64,000 bases of DNA from an uncultured Clostridia bacterium (GCA_934632155.1 CAKTXZ010000001.1:1-64000); one strand, 5' to 3'. Counted from the stretch's first letter, positions 32,421-44,010 are shown. The notes: a model not told the origin generated them from the letters alone. Made by a program: numbers and translations.

Positions 32421-33745
32421 GCGAAAGAAACGGTTCATTTTCCGCTTTCACGCAAAAGGACGGCACGCGCGCGGTCATCGCGTCGCTCCTGTCCATTTTA
32501 ATCGGCCTTCTGGCCGGCGCGCTGGTGATTCTTTTTGTGGGCGCAAGCGACCCCGCGCTTGGCCTGAGCAGCGTGTGGGACGGCGTGCGTCTGGTGCTGC
32601 TGGGGGTGTTTTCCACGGGCCGCGACGCGGCGGGCGCGCTGACCTTCGGCTTTAACCCGACCAGCATCGGCAACATGCTCTTCCGCGCCACGCCGCTGAT
32701 TATGACGGGGCTTTCCGTCGCGCTGGCGTACAAAACGGGGCTGTTCAACATCGGCGCGCCGGGGCAGTATCTGGCGGGCACGGCGGCGACGCTGTTTATC
32801 GCATTGAAGATTCCCACGACGGTCGTGGCGCCGGGCGTCGTGTGGGTTGCGGCGTTTTTGGGCGGTATGGCGGCGGGCGCGCTGTGGGGCATGCTGCCGG
32901 GCCTGTTCAAGGCGCTGCTGAACGTCAACGAGGTCATCGCCTGTATCATGACCAACTGGATTGCGGCGAACGTCGTTACATGGCTCTTTGACATCAGCGA
33001 TTTGAAAAATGTCGCTGAGGGCACGAAAACCGGTTATGTATATAAGACGACCTTCAACGGCGTTGAAACCCCCAAGCTCGGGCTGGACGAGCTTTTCCCC
33101 GGCTCGCAGGTCAACGGCGGCATTCTGATTGCCATTGTGATGGCGGTGATCGTGCTGGTGCTGCTCAGCCGCACCACGTTTGGCTATGAGCTCAAGGCCT
33201 GTGGCGCGAACCGTTACGCCGCGCGTTACGCAGGCATCCGGGATAAGCGCAATATCGTGCTTTCCATGGCCATCGCCGGCGCGCTGGCGGGCGCGGGCGC
33301 GTCGCTGTACTGGCTCTCGGGCAATACGGAATTTTTCTGGTCGACGTATCAGTCGCTGCCGACGGTGGGCTTCAACGGCATCCCCGTGGCGCTGCTGGCG
33401 GTCAGCCATCCTGTCGGCGTGGTGTTCGCGGCGGTGTTCATGTCCGCCCTGGATATCGCCGGATTGCAGCTGAAGAACCTGACGGCCTATAACGAATTTA
33501 TCACCAGCGTCATCATCGCCGTGATCGTGTATATGGCGGCGTTCTCGCTGGTCATTAAGCTGTGGCTGGGCAATTACTTCAAAAAGCGCGCAGAGGCGAG
33601 GGCCGCAAGGATTGAGGCGGCGCAGCGCGCGGCGGATGCTGCGCAGGAGCTGCCTCCGGAAACCGAGGCTGCGCAGGAGCAGCCGCCGGAGGCCGAGGAC
33701 GCGCCGCAGCAGGCCGAAAACGCTGAAAAGGGGGAGCAGGTATGA
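32417..33745 (+). CDS. nupP: ABC transporter permease, nucleoside (NupP/YufP) type
   Basis: The 442-residue permease has the family segments FRATPLIMTGLSVALAYKTGLFNIGAPGQ, NEVIACIMTNWIA and FGYELKACGANRYAARYAGI. It is unusual in its C-terminal tail of about 55 residues rich in Ala, Glu, Gln and Pro (ELPPETEAAQEQPPEAEDAP), probably disordered and cytoplasmic. The stop overlaps the next start (ATGA). It pairs with the following permease. Confidence 0.9.
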   Translation: MSERNGSFSAFTQKDGTRAVIASLLSILIGLLAGALVILFVGASDPALGLSSVWDGVRLVLLGVFSTGRDAAGALTFGFNPTSIGNMLFRATPLIMTGLSVALAYKTGLFNIGAPGQYLAGTAATLFIALKIPTTVVAPGVVWVAAFLGGMAAGALWGMLPGLFKALLNVNEVIACIMTNWIAANVVTWLFDISDLKNVAEGTKTGYVYKTTFNGVETPKLGLDELFPGSQVNGGILIAIVMAVIVLVLLSRTTFGYELKACGANRYAARYAGIRDKRNIVLSMAIAGALAGAGASLYWLSGNTEFFWSTYQSLPTVGFNGIPVALLAVSHPVGVVFAAVFMSALDIAGLQLKNLTAYNEFITSVIIAVIVYMAAFSLVIKLWLGNYFKKRAEARAARIEAAQRAADAAQELPPETEAAQEQPPEAEDAPQQAENAEKGEQV

Positions 33746-34773
33746 GTTTTCTCATTCGACAGACGCTGATTTACGCCGTGCCGCTGATGATTGTGGCGTT
33801 GGCCGGCGTGTTTTCGGAACGCAGCGGTATTATTAATCTGGCGCTGGAGGGCATCATGATCTTCGGCGCGTTCGTGGGCGTATTGTTCGTTCGCCTGATG
33901 CAGCAGGCGGCGGTTTTCGACGCCGCGAAGGCTGCGGGGGATTTTTGGACGCTGCAGGGCTTTATGCTGCTGACCATGCTGGCGGCCGCGGCGTTGGGGT
34001 CGCTGTTTTCGCTGCTGCTGGCCTTTGCGGCGATCAACCTCAAGGCGGATCAGACGATCGGCGGTACGGCGCTGAACATGCTGGCGCCGGCGCTGGTGCT
34101 TTTCTTCGTTCAGATTATCGCCAAGCAGAACACCCTGCAGATGGCGAAGGGCGATTCGGCCAGCTGGTTCATGCTGAAAAAATCTATGCTGGGCTACGGC
34201 CGCACACAGCAAATGAGCTTTCTGGGGGAAACCTTCCTCAACAAGGCGTATCTGGCAACCTATCTCTGCGTGATTGTGTACGTGGTTTTGTCAATCCTTT
34301 TGTACAAAACGCGCTTTGGCCTGCGCCTGCGCGCCTGTGGCGAGAACCCGCAGGCGGCGGACAGTCTGGGCATTAACGTGGTGAAAATGCGCTATGCGGG
34401 CGTGAGCATTTCCGGCGCGCTGGCGGGCATGGGCGGCTTCGTCTACGCCATGACGACGGCGAACTGCACCTCCAACGGCGATGTGGCGGGCTTTGGCTTT
34501 CTGGCGCTGGCGGTGATGATCTTTGGCAACTGGAAGCCGCTGAACATCGCGCTGGGCGCGCTGCTGTTCGGGCTGTTCAAGTGCGTCGCCGCGTCCTATT
34601 CCACGCTGGATATTAACGGCGACGGGATTTACTACCTCAAGGAGCTGGGGCTGAACGCGAATTTCTATCGCCTGCTGCCCTATGTGATTACGCTGCTGGT
34701 GCTGGCGTTTACGTCCAAATCCTCCCGTGCGCCCAAGGCGGAGGGCATCCCCTACGATAAGGGGGTGCGCTGA
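33742..34773 (+). CDS. nupQ: ABC transporter permease, nucleoside (NupQ/YufQ) type
   Basis: The 343-residue permease starts SFLIRQTLIYAVPLMIVALAGVFSERSGIINLALEG, diagnostic for the second permease of BmpA-type importers, and has FGLRLRACGENPQAADSLGI. With NupO and NupP it would import purine nucleosides. The BmpA binding protein that should feed them is not in this operon. The stop and the start of the next gene share a base (TGATG at 34771-34775). Confidence 0.9.
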   Translation: MSFLIRQTLIYAVPLMIVALAGVFSERSGIINLALEGIMIFGAFVGVLFVRLMQQAAVFDAAKAAGDFWTLQGFMLLTMLAAAALGSLFSLLLAFAAINLKADQTIGGTALNMLAPALVLFFVQIIAKQNTLQMAKGDSASWFMLKKSMLGYGRTQQMSFLGETFLNKAYLATYLCVIVYVVLSILLYKTRFGLRLRACGENPQAADSLGINVVKMRYAGVSISGALAGMGGFVYAMTTANCTSNGDVAGFGFLALAVMIFGNWKPLNIALGALLFGLFKCVAASYSTLDINGDGIYYLKELGLNANFYRLLPYVITLLVLAFTSKSSRAPKAEGIPYDKGVR

Positions 34774-35684
34774 TGGTGAAAAAACGGCTGGCCGCGCTTT
34801 GTCTGGCGCTTGGGCTGCTTTTGTGCGCGGGCAGCGCTGCGGCGCAGAGCCAGAACACGCCGCTCGTCTATCGGGTGACGGACGAGCAGGGGCATACGCT
34901 GTATCTGGTCGGCACAATTCACGTGGGCGACGAGAAAATGCAAAGCTTCAGCCCCGCGCTGGAGGAAGCCTATACCGCATGCGATTATCTGGCGGTGGAG
35001 ATTGATTTGGTTGCCTATCAGAAAAACCTGTTGAAGCAGCTGATGACGACCACGATGATGGTGTACCCGCTGGGCGACAGCGCGAAGAACCATTTGCCGC
35101 AGGATGTGTACGAGGGCGTTCCCGCGGCGGTGGGGCTGCCCGAAAGCGCCTTGAAGCGGATGCGTCCCTTTGCATGGCTGTCGTACCTGCAGAAAAAAAT
35201 CTATGCCGAGGCCGGGCTTACATCCGAAAACGGGCTGGACATGCGGCTGCTTACGCGCGCGCATAAGGAGAAAAAGCCCATTCGCGCGCTGGAGAGCGTG
35301 GACAGCCAGCTGGCGCTGCTTGCCGACATGCCGGAGGATGTTATCGTCGAGCAGCTGCGCATGATGCTCGCGTATCCGCGCGCGGCTTCGGGCGGAATCC
35401 GGCTGCTGTATACGGTATGGGCGCAGGGAGACGCGCAGTGGCTGCGGGCGCTGCTTGCCCAGGACGCCAAGGGGCTGTCAGAGGCGGCCGCTGCAAGCTA
35501 CGCGCTCTATGCCGAAAGGATGTACGGCGCGCGTGACGCGGCGTTTGCCCAGCAGGCCGAGGAATGCCTGCAAAGCGGCCAAACCGTGCTGTTCGCCGTC
35601 GGCGCGGCGCATATCGTGGGGCAAAACGGCGTTGTCGATCGCCTCGCGCAGGCGGGCTATCATATTGAAGAAATTGGAAAATGA
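34773..35684 (+). CDS. Secreted TraB/GumN family protein
   Basis: The 303-residue protein has a Sec signal peptide (cleavage near AAA-QSQ) and the TraB/GumN (Tiki-like) core. The first GxxH motif is LVGTIHVGD near residue 50; the second, FAVGAAHIVGQNGVVDRL, is near the C-terminus. Related Tiki proteins are metalloproteases; the bacterial members are poorly characterised. It overlaps nupQ by one base and is followed after 16 nt by galT, so it lies inside one operon. No functional link to nucleoside uptake is known. Confidence 0.87.
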   Translation: MVKKRLAALCLALGLLLCAGSAAAQSQNTPLVYRVTDEQGHTLYLVGTIHVGDEKMQSFSPALEEAYTACDYLAVEIDLVAYQKNLLKQLMTTTMMVYPLGDSAKNHLPQDVYEGVPAAVGLPESALKRMRPFAWLSYLQKKIYAEAGLTSENGLDMRLLTRAHKEKKPIRALESVDSQLALLADMPEDVIVEQLRMMLAYPRAASGGIRLLYTVWAQGDAQWLRALLAQDAKGLSEAAAASYALYAERMYGARDAAFAQQAEECLQSGQTVLFAVGAAHIVGQNGVVDRLAQAGYHIEEIGK

Positions 35685-35700
35685 CGGAGGAAACGGGACT

Positions 35701-37167
35701 ATGCTGCTGGATCGACTGCTGGATATGCTGGAGGAAAAGCGGCTGATTGCGCGGGAGGATCGCGCCTACACGCAGAACCTGCTGCTGGATGCGATGCGAT
35801 TGGACGCGCCGCCGGAGGGCGAGCTGCAGGGCGAGGATATCGCCGATTGCCTGACGGAGCTGGCGGCTTATGCCGCGGCGCACGGCGTGATTCATGACAC
35901 CAACGATGAAAGGGATCGCTTTACCGCGCGGCTGGCCGGCACATTCACTCCGCATCCCGCGCAGGTGCGCGATACGTTCTTCCGCCTGATGCGCGATCAG
36001 GGGGCGCAGGCGGCGACGCGCTGGTTCTATGCTCTTTGCCGCGATAACGATTATATCCGCGTGAAGCGTATTGCGCAGAATATTCTCTATACCGCGCCTT
36101 CTCCCAGCGGCGAGCTGGAAATTACGATCAACCTTTCCAAGCCGGAAAAGGATCCGCGCGATATTGCGGCGGCGAAGAACGCCCCGCAGGCGGGGTATCC
36201 CAAGTGCATGCTGTGCAAGGAAAACCCGGGCTACGCCGGCCGTGCCGGCTTCCCGGCGCGCCAGAACCATCGAATCATTCCGCTGAATCTGGCGGGCGAG
36301 GAATGGTATTTGCAGTATTCGCCCTATCTGTATTACAATGAGCACTGCATTGTTTTTTCCGGAAAGCATGAGCCGATGCATTTGACGCGCAGGAGCTTTG
36401 AGCGCCTGTTCGACTTTGTCGATATGTTCCCGCAGTATTTTCTGGGCGCGAACGCCGATTTGCCTATCGTGGGCGGTTCGATTCTTTCGCACGATCACTA
36501 TCAGGGCGGTGGCCATGTTTTCCCCATGGACAAGGCGGAGGTCAGCCGCACGTTTGACGGCCCGGCGGAGGCCGCCGTCGTCCATTGGCCCATGACCTGC
36601 CTGCGCTTTACGTCCGAGAGCCGGGAGGAATTGACGGATATCGGCATGCGCGTGCTGGACGCGTGGCGCGCGTATTCCGACCCCTCGTGCGATATTCTGG
36701 CGCGCACCGACGCGCCGCATAATACGGTGACGCCCGTTGTGCGCAAGCTGCCGGACGGGCGCTACAGGCTGCATCTGGTGCTGCGCAACAACCGCACCAG
36801 CGCCGAGCATCCGCTGGGCATTTTCCATCCGCATGCGCAGCTGCATCACATTAAAAAGGAAAATATCGGCCTGATCGAGGTTATGGGCGTGTTTATCCTG
36901 CCGGGCCGCCTGAAGAAGGAATTGGCCGAGCTGTCGCTGTATCTGCAGGGCAAGGCGGATCTTCCTGCCGAGTCGCCGCATACGGAATGGGTGCGCGGGA
37001 TTGCCCGGCGAACGGGCACGCAGCTTGCCGCGGCGGAGGCGGAGGCCGCGCTGCGTCAGGGCGTGGCTGAAACATGCTATCAGGTGCTGTGCGATGCGGG
37101 CGTGTATAAGCAGGATGCGCAGGGGCAGGCGGGGCTCGACCGGTTTTTGCGCAGCGTGTTCGGCTGA
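35701..37167 (+). CDS. galT: UDP-glucose--hexose-1-phosphate uridylyltransferase, type 2
   Basis: The 488-residue protein matches the Gram-positive type 2 GalT family in length and in segments such as HPAQVRDTFFRLM, NYSKPEKDP-like YNLSKPEKDPRD equivalent (INLSKPEKDP), YPKCMLCKENPGYAGR, and the active-site loop GGSILSHDHYQGGGHVFPM. It exchanges UMP between UDP-glucose and galactose-1-phosphate in the Leloir pathway. GGAGGAAACGGGACT precedes the ATG. Its place at the end of a nucleoside-transporter operon rather than with galK/galE is unusual. Confidence 0.93.
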   Translation: MLLDRLLDMLEEKRLIAREDRAYTQNLLLDAMRLDAPPEGELQGEDIADCLTELAAYAAAHGVIHDTNDERDRFTARLAGTFTPHPAQVRDTFFRLMRDQGAQAATRWFYALCRDNDYIRVKRIAQNILYTAPSPSGELEITINLSKPEKDPRDIAAAKNAPQAGYPKCMLCKENPGYAGRAGFPARQNHRIIPLNLAGEEWYLQYSPYLYYNEHCIVFSGKHEPMHLTRRSFERLFDFVDMFPQYFLGANADLPIVGGSILSHDHYQGGGHVFPMDKAEVSRTFDGPAEAAVVHWPMTCLRFTSESREELTDIGMRVLDAWRAYSDPSCDILARTDAPHNTVTPVVRKLPDGRYRLHLVLRNNRTSAEHPLGIFHPHAQLHHIKKENIGLIEVMGVFILPGRLKKELAELSLYLQGKADLPAESPHTEWVRGIARRTGTQLAAAEAEAALRQGVAETCYQVLCDAGVYKQDAQGQAGLDRFLRSVFG

Positions 37168-37241
37168 GACGCCGTTGCGCGATGGCCGCGGGCCGAAAGG
37201 AGCGCCTGCCCGGCGTTTGCGGAAGGAAATGCGGCTTCGGC

Positions 37242-37270
37242 TTTACAAATCGCGCGCGGACAATTATAAT
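37242..37270 (+). promoter_or_regulatory. Promoter for leuS
   Basis: TTTACA (37242-37247), a 17-bp spacer and TATAAT (37265-37270), 39 nt before the start. The short leader leaves no room for a T-box. Confidence 0.82.
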
Positions 37271-37308
37271 GGCATCGTATTGCGAAGCAATTGAAGGAGG
37301 CTTTTTGC

Positions 37309-39729
37309 ATGCATGTTGCGCCGTACGTACCGGCTCAGATCGAGCCGAAATGGCAAAAGATCTGGGCGGACAATCATGCCTTTGAGGCGACGGACGATTA
37401 TTCCAAACCCAAGTATTATTGCCTGATCGAGTTCCCCTATCCCTCCGGGGCGGGGCTGCACGTGGGACATCCGCGCTCCAACACTGCGCTGGATATTATC
37501 GCCCGCAAGCGCCGGATGGAGGGGTATAATGTGCTTTACCCCATCGGCTGGGACGCCTTTGGCCTGCCGACGGAAAATTACGCCATCAAAAATCATGTGC
37601 ACCCCGCGAAGGTGACCAAGCAGAACATCGACCATTTCCGGGAACAGCTGCAGAAGATCGGCTTTTCCTTTGATTATTCCCGCGAGGTTAACACCACCGA
37701 TCCCGCTTATTATAAGTGGACGCAGTGGATTTTCCTCAAGCTCTACGAGAAGGGGCTGGCCTACAAATCCGAAATGCCCATCAACTGGTGCCCCTCCTGC
37801 AAGTGCGGCCTTGCCAACGAAGAGGTGGTGGACGGCAAGTGCGAGCGTTGCGGCACGGAGGTTACGCGCCGGGTGAAGAGCCAGTGGATGCTGCGAATCA
37901 CCGCCTATGCGCAAAAGCTGCTCGACGGGCTGGACAAGGTGGATTTCATTGAGCGCGTTAAGACGCAGCAGCGCAACTGGATCGGCCGCAGCGAGGGCGC
38001 GGAGGTGGATTTCCGCCTTACGCCGGTGGATGAAAAGCTGCGCGTGTATACCACGCGCCCGGATACGCTCTTCGGCGCGACCTATATGGTCATTTCGCCC
38101 GAGCACCCGCTGATTGAAAAGTATAAGGCGCAGATCGCCAACTATGACGAGCTGATCGCCTATAAGGAGGCCGCCGCGAAGAAGAGCGATTTTGAACGCA
38201 CCGAAATGGCGAAGGATAAAACGGGCGTGGAAATCAAGGGGATTCGCGCGGTCAATCCCGTCAGCGGCAAGGAAATTCCCGTTTGGGTCTCCGACTATGT
38301 GCTGATGACGTACGGCACCGGCGCGATCATGGCTGTGCCTGCGCACGACGAACGCGACTGGGAATTCGCCAAGAAATTCAATCTGCCGATTATCGAGGTG
38401 GTCGAGGGCGGCCGCAACGTGCAGGAGGAGTGCTTCTCCGACGTGCAGACGGGCACGCTTGTCAATTCCGAATTTCTCAACGGCCTGTCCGTCGCGGAGG
38501 CGAAGAAGAAAATCATCGCGTTCCTGACGGAAAAGGGCATCGGCGAGAGGAAGGTCAATTTTAAGCTGCGCGACTGGGTTTTTTCCCGTCAGCGCTATTG
38601 GGGCGAGCCGATTCCGATCATCCACTGCCCGCATTGCGGCCCCGTGCCGCTCAAGGAGAGCGAGCTGCCGCTGCTGCTGCCGGATGTGGAGCATTATGAG
38701 CCGACGGACGACGGCCAGAGCCCGCTTTCCCGCATGACCGACTGGGTGAACGTCAAGTGCCCCGTATGCGGCGCCGACGCGCAGCGCGAGACGGATACCA
38801 TGCCCCAGTGGGCGGGCAGCAGCTGGTATTTCCTGCGCTACTGCGATCCGCATAACGACCGGGAATTTGCCTCGAAGCAGGCGCTGGATTACTGGATGCC
38901 CGTCGATTGGTATAACGGCGGCATGGAGCACACCACGCTGCATCTGCTCTATTCCCGCTTCTGGCATTTGTTCCTGCATGATCTGGGGCTGGTTTCCGCG
39001 CCCGAACCCTATCAAAAGCGCACCAGCCACGGCATGATTCTGGGCGAAAACGGCGAGAAGATGAGCAAGAGCCGCGGCAACGTCATCAATCCCGACGATA
39101 CCATCGCTGAAATCGGCGCGGACGCTTTCCGCATGTATGAGATGTTCATGGGCGCCTTCGATCAGGCGATTCCGTGGAGCACCAACGGCGCCAAGGGCTG
39201 CCGTAAATTCCTCGACCGCGTCTGGCGGCTTCAGGAGCTGGCGACGGAGGCGGATGGCCTGAGCGAGGAATTGAAGGTTACCGTTAACCAGACGATCAAA
39301 AAGGTGTCCGAGGATTACGAAAAGATGAAGTTCAACACCGCCATCGCCCAGATGATGACGCTGGTGAACGAGATGTATCAGAAGGGCAGCGTCACCCGCG
39401 GCGAAATGAAGGCGCTTTTGCTGCTGCTTTCCCCTGTCGCGCCGCATATCTGCGAGGAGATTTGGCAGAACATGGGCTTTGAAGGCTATATGTACCTTGC
39501 GCCGTGGCCGGCCTACGACGCCAACTGTCTCACCCGCGACGAAGTAGAAATCGCTGTGCAGATCAACGGCAAGGTGAAGGGCAAGCTGATGATTCCCACC
39601 GCCATGACCCGCGAAACGGCGCAGGAGGAGCTGCCGAAGCTCGAGCAGGTGCAGCGCCTGACGGAAGGAAAGCAGATCGTCAAGATTGTGTTCGTGCCCG
39701 GCAGACTGCTGAATATCGTTGTGAAATGA
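37309..39729 (+). CDS. leuS: Leucyl-tRNA synthetase
   Basis: The 806-residue class I synthetase has the HIGH-type motif PYPSGAGLHVGHPR near residue 45, the zinc-like CPSCKCGLANEEV insertion, the CP1 editing domain (TTRPDTLFGATYMV, GTGAIMAVPAHDERDW), and the KMSKS motif GEKMSKSRGNVINPDD near residue 585. The anticodon-binding and C-terminal domains complete it. AAGGAGG lies 8-9 nt before the ATG. It is probably monocistronic. Confidence 0.97.
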   Translation: MHVAPYVPAQIEPKWQKIWADNHAFEATDDYSKPKYYCLIEFPYPSGAGLHVGHPRSNTALDIIARKRRMEGYNVLYPIGWDAFGLPTENYAIKNHVHPAKVTKQNIDHFREQLQKIGFSFDYSREVNTTDPAYYKWTQWIFLKLYEKGLAYKSEMPINWCPSCKCGLANEEVVDGKCERCGTEVTRRVKSQWMLRITAYAQKLLDGLDKVDFIERVKTQQRNWIGRSEGAEVDFRLTPVDEKLRVYTTRPDTLFGATYMVISPEHPLIEKYKAQIANYDELIAYKEAAAKKSDFERTEMAKDKTGVEIKGIRAVNPVSGKEIPVWVSDYVLMTYGTGAIMAVPAHDERDWEFAKKFNLPIIEVVEGGRNVQEECFSDVQTGTLVNSEFLNGLSVAEAKKKIIAFLTEKGIGERKVNFKLRDWVFSRQRYWGEPIPIIHCPHCGPVPLKESELPLLLPDVEHYEPTDDGQSPLSRMTDWVNVKCPVCGADAQRETDTMPQWAGSSWYFLRYCDPHNDREFASKQALDYWMPVDWYNGGMEHTTLHLLYSRFWHLFLHDLGLVSAPEPYQKRTSHGMILGENGEKMSKSRGNVINPDDTIAEIGADAFRMYEMFMGAFDQAIPWSTNGAKGCRKFLDRVWRLQELATEADGLSEELKVTVNQTIKKVSEDYEKMKFNTAIAQMMTLVNEMYQKGSVTRGEMKALLLLLSPVAPHICEEIWQNMGFEGYMYLAPWPAYDANCLTRDEVEIAVQINGKVKGKLMIPTAMTRETAQEELPKLEQVQRLTEGKQIVKIVFVPGRLLNIVVK

Positions 39730-40335
39730 AGGATAGGGGAGAAACGCCGGTAAGGCTGAAGGCCTGCGAACCGTTGAAGGCAAAGCGGTAAGCGAGCGGG
39801 ACGCCATGAAGGGCGGCGGGCCTTTGCCCTTGAAGCCTCAGAACCGGCGGCCCTCCTTCGCTCTAAAACCACTTGTGAAAACAAACAACTCGAACGCTCC
39901 GACACGCGGACACCTGTTTGCGCGTCAGGGCGTTTTTTGCGGCAGACCGTGCGCCCGGCAGCGGTTTTTCGGGAATACTATATATCGTTTCCGCGCAGGA
40001 CGGGAAACCATCCGCTCGAGACTGCTCCAATGAACCGCCGCATCCGGATTCGTCTTTCCCGAACGCTGTCTTACGTCCGTGCAGCGGTCGCGCAGGACGG
40101 GAAGCCGTTTAACGCTGTCGCTCAATACGGAATGCCGTAACGGAATGCGCCTTTTCCGCGCCGCAGGGCGCGTCCTCGGCGGAGGCAGGGAGGATCGTAC
40201 CGCGTTTTTGATTGAAAACGGGATGCGGGCGGCGGGCTTTCGGCGGAACCGGCGCTTGGCCGGATCGTCCGCTTGCCGGTTCCGAGCATGGGATAAAAAG
40301 TGCCAAAAGAAATTTGAAAAAAGTTTTTTGCCCTA
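39730..40335. other. Gene-free stretch between leuS and hrcA
   Basis: I see no supported gene. The stretch holds AAGGGC...GCCCTT (39808-39830) and a probable leuS terminator at 39894-39946. CGCGCAGGACGGGAA occurs twice, near 39994 and 40089. The sequence is GC-rich with purine/pyrimidine patches like other deserts in this window. Confidence 0.55.
39894..39946 (+). terminator. Probable leuS terminator
   Basis: An imperfect stem (ACGCTCCGACACGCG pairing with CGCGTCAGGGCGT) is followed by six T residues. Confidence 0.55.
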
Positions 40336-40364
40336 TTGACAAGCGTGGGAAAAGGTGCTATTCT
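40336..40364 (+). promoter_or_regulatory. Heat-shock operon promoter
   Basis: A perfect TTGACA (40336-40341), a 17-bp spacer and TATTCT (40359-40364). The CIRCE operator starts 10 bp downstream. Confidence 0.88.
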
Positions 40365-40374
40365 ATACCCGTAG

Positions 40375-40401
40375 TTAGCACTCACCAATAAAGAGTGCTA
40401 A
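40375..40401 (+). promoter_or_regulatory. CIRCE operator (HrcA binding site)
   Basis: TTAGCACTC, 9 nt, then GAGTGCTAA: a perfect match to the CIRCE consensus, between the promoter and hrcA. HrcA therefore represses its own operon. Confidence 0.98.
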
Positions 40402-40432
40402 CAACAAAGAATCAAAAAAGGAGTGCGGCGTC

Positions 40433-41452
40433 ATGGGAAGCGTGCGGATGGATGAACGCAAAATGCGAATTTTGCACGCGATTATCGACGATTATATCCT
40501 TACCGCCATGCCGGTGGGCAGCCGCACGATCTCCCGAAAGTATGAAACGACGCTTTCCAGCGCGACCATCCGCAACGAAATGAGCGATCTGGAGGAGCTG
40601 GGGTATCTGGCGCAGCCGCATGTTTCGGCGGGCCGCGTGCCCAGCATGAAGGCCTATCGCCTGTATGTGGACAGCCTGCTGAGCGGCGCGCCCCTCCCGC
40701 CGGACGAGGCGGCGAAGGCATACTTTGCCCAGCGCGTCCGTCAGGTGGACGACGTGGTCTCCACCGCCGCGCAGGTTATTTCCGAAATCACGCATTACAC
40801 CGCCATGGTCATGATGCCCAAGCAATTGGACCTGAGGGTTTCGTGCCTGCAGCTGGTGCCTATGCCGCGCGGCGCGGCGCTGCTGGTGGTGGTGACGGAT
40901 ACGGGCGCGATTCGCGACACCGTGATCCGCGTGAGCGAAAGCCTGGATGGCGACGCGCTCTACGCCATCTCCCGGATGCTGACCGAGCGGCTGGCCGGCC
41001 ATACGCTGCAGGAGGTGCAGGACATGTTCAGCGCCTGCTCCAAGCAGGGCGGCATGGACGCGCGCGTGCTGGAGGGCGTGGCCGCGCTGGCGGCGCAGAT
41101 GGCGCACCAGAGCGCGCAGGACACCGTGACGGTGGGCGGCTCGCACAACATTCTGAAATATCCGGAATATTCGGATGTGGAAAAGGCGCGCGCGCTGCTG
41201 TCGGTGCTGGAAGAAAAGAACCGCCTGAAGAATTTGATGGGCGACGGCGGCCGGCGCTTCTGCGTACGCATCGGCGAGGAAAACGGCGTGCCGGAAATGG
41301 CGGATTGCTCCGTCGTCAGCGCCAGCTATCGCGTGGGCGCGGGGCATCGGGGCATGATCGGCGTGATCGGCCCGACACGAATGCCCTACGAGCGCGTGAT
41401 CTCCACGCTGGGCGCGATCAGCGAAGCGCTGAGCGAGCTGCTGGGCGAATAA
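40433..41452 (+). CDS. hrcA: Heat-inducible transcription repressor HrcA
   Basis: The 339-residue repressor has the N-terminal winged helix (RILHAIIDDYILTAMPVGSRTISRKYE, SSATIRNEMSDLEELGYL, QPHVSAGRVPS) that binds CIRCE, then a GAF-like dimerisation region. AAAAGGAGTG precedes the ATG. It is the first gene of hrcA-grpE-dnaK-dnaJ. HrcA needs GroEL for activity in known species; groEL is not in this window. Confidence 0.96.
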   Translation: MGSVRMDERKMRILHAIIDDYILTAMPVGSRTISRKYETTLSSATIRNEMSDLEELGYLAQPHVSAGRVPSMKAYRLYVDSLLSGAPLPPDEAAKAYFAQRVRQVDDVVSTAAQVISEITHYTAMVMMPKQLDLRVSCLQLVPMPRGAALLVVVTDTGAIRDTVIRVSESLDGDALYAISRMLTERLAGHTLQEVQDMFSACSKQGGMDARVLEGVAALAAQMAHQSAQDTVTVGGSHNILKYPEYSDVEKARALLSVLEEKNRLKNLMGDGGRRFCVRIGEENGVPEMADCSVVSASYRVGAGHRGMIGVIGPTRMPYERVISTLGAISEALSELLGE

Positions 41453-41473
41453 AAAAGGAGCGAAACAGAAACC

Positions 41474-42040
41474 ATGGCATTCAGCAAGACGAAAAATAAC
41501 GCCGCGGAAGCGGCGGATTTGCCTGAAACGGAAGCGAATGCGCCGGAGGAAATGCCGGCGGCCGAAACGCCCGCCGAGGAGGCGCTGGATGAAACGGCGC
41601 AGCTGCTGAAGGCGGCGCAGGATAAGGCGGAGGAATATCTCCAAATGGCGCAGCGCGTGCAGGCGGATTTTGAAAACTATCGCAAACGTACCAAGGCGAC
41701 CCGCGCCGAGGCGTTTGAGGACGGCGCGCGGGAGATTGTCAAGCAGCTCCTGCCCGTCGTGGATAATCTGGAGCGCGCGCTGGCGCAGGAAAGCGCGGAT
41801 GAGGCGCTGCTTCAGGGCGTGAAGCTCGTTTACCGGCAGATGATGGACGCGCTTGAAAAACGCGGCGTGTCTGAAATCAGCCGGGCGGGCGAGAAATTTG
41901 ACCCCAATCTGGAGAACGCCGTTATGCAGGCGGACGCCAGTGAAGGTGAGCCCGGCACGGTTTGCGCCGTGCTGCAAAAGGGCTACAAAATGGGCGAATA
42001 TGTGCTTCGCCACGCGATGGTGAAGGTCGTCGCGGAATAA
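41474..42040 (+). CDS. grpE: Nucleotide exchange factor GrpE
   Basis: The 188-residue protein has an acidic, Ala/Glu-rich N-terminus, a long coiled-coil helix (AAQDKAEEYLQMAQRVQADFENYRKRT) and the compact beta domain ending with GYKMGEYVLRHAMVKV, diagnostic for GrpE. It releases ADP from DnaK. It lies 21 nt after hrcA; an AAAAAAGGAG stretch is upstream. Confidence 0.96.
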   Translation: MAFSKTKNNAAEAADLPETEANAPEEMPAAETPAEEALDETAQLLKAAQDKAEEYLQMAQRVQADFENYRKRTKATRAEAFEDGAREIVKQLLPVVDNLERALAQESADEALLQGVKLVYRQMMDALEKRGVSEISRAGEKFDPNLENAVMQADASEGEPGTVCAVLQKGYKMGEYVLRHAMVKVVAE

Positions 42041-42086
42041 GCAATCGACATTGACGAACAGATCGAAATAAACGGAGGAATGAACG

Positions 42087-43910
<1,824 letters not shown>

Positions 43911-43991
43911 GCAATAGTATTTCGGGCGCGGACGCCAAGGGAAACCAACCCGCGGCGTTCCGCCTCCCCAATCGTGTACGAAGAGGGCAGG

Positions 43992-44010
43992 CAGAGGCAA
44001 AACGCCTCTG
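43992..44010 (+). repeat. Hairpin in the dnaK-dnaJ spacer
   Basis: CAGAGGC-AAAAC-GCCTCTG is a perfect 7-bp stem with no T-run. It may stabilise or process the mRNA and so reduce dnaJ expression relative to dnaK. Confidence 0.6.

Noticed and set aside
37168..37308. Possible T-box leader upstream of leuS
   Set aside because: A strong promoter lies 39 nt before the start. There is no room for a T-box and no terminator/antiterminator pair.
37264..39807. An 847-codon minus-strand frame opposite leuS
   Set aside because: It is a shadow of leuS codon bias; composition and context are not protein-like.
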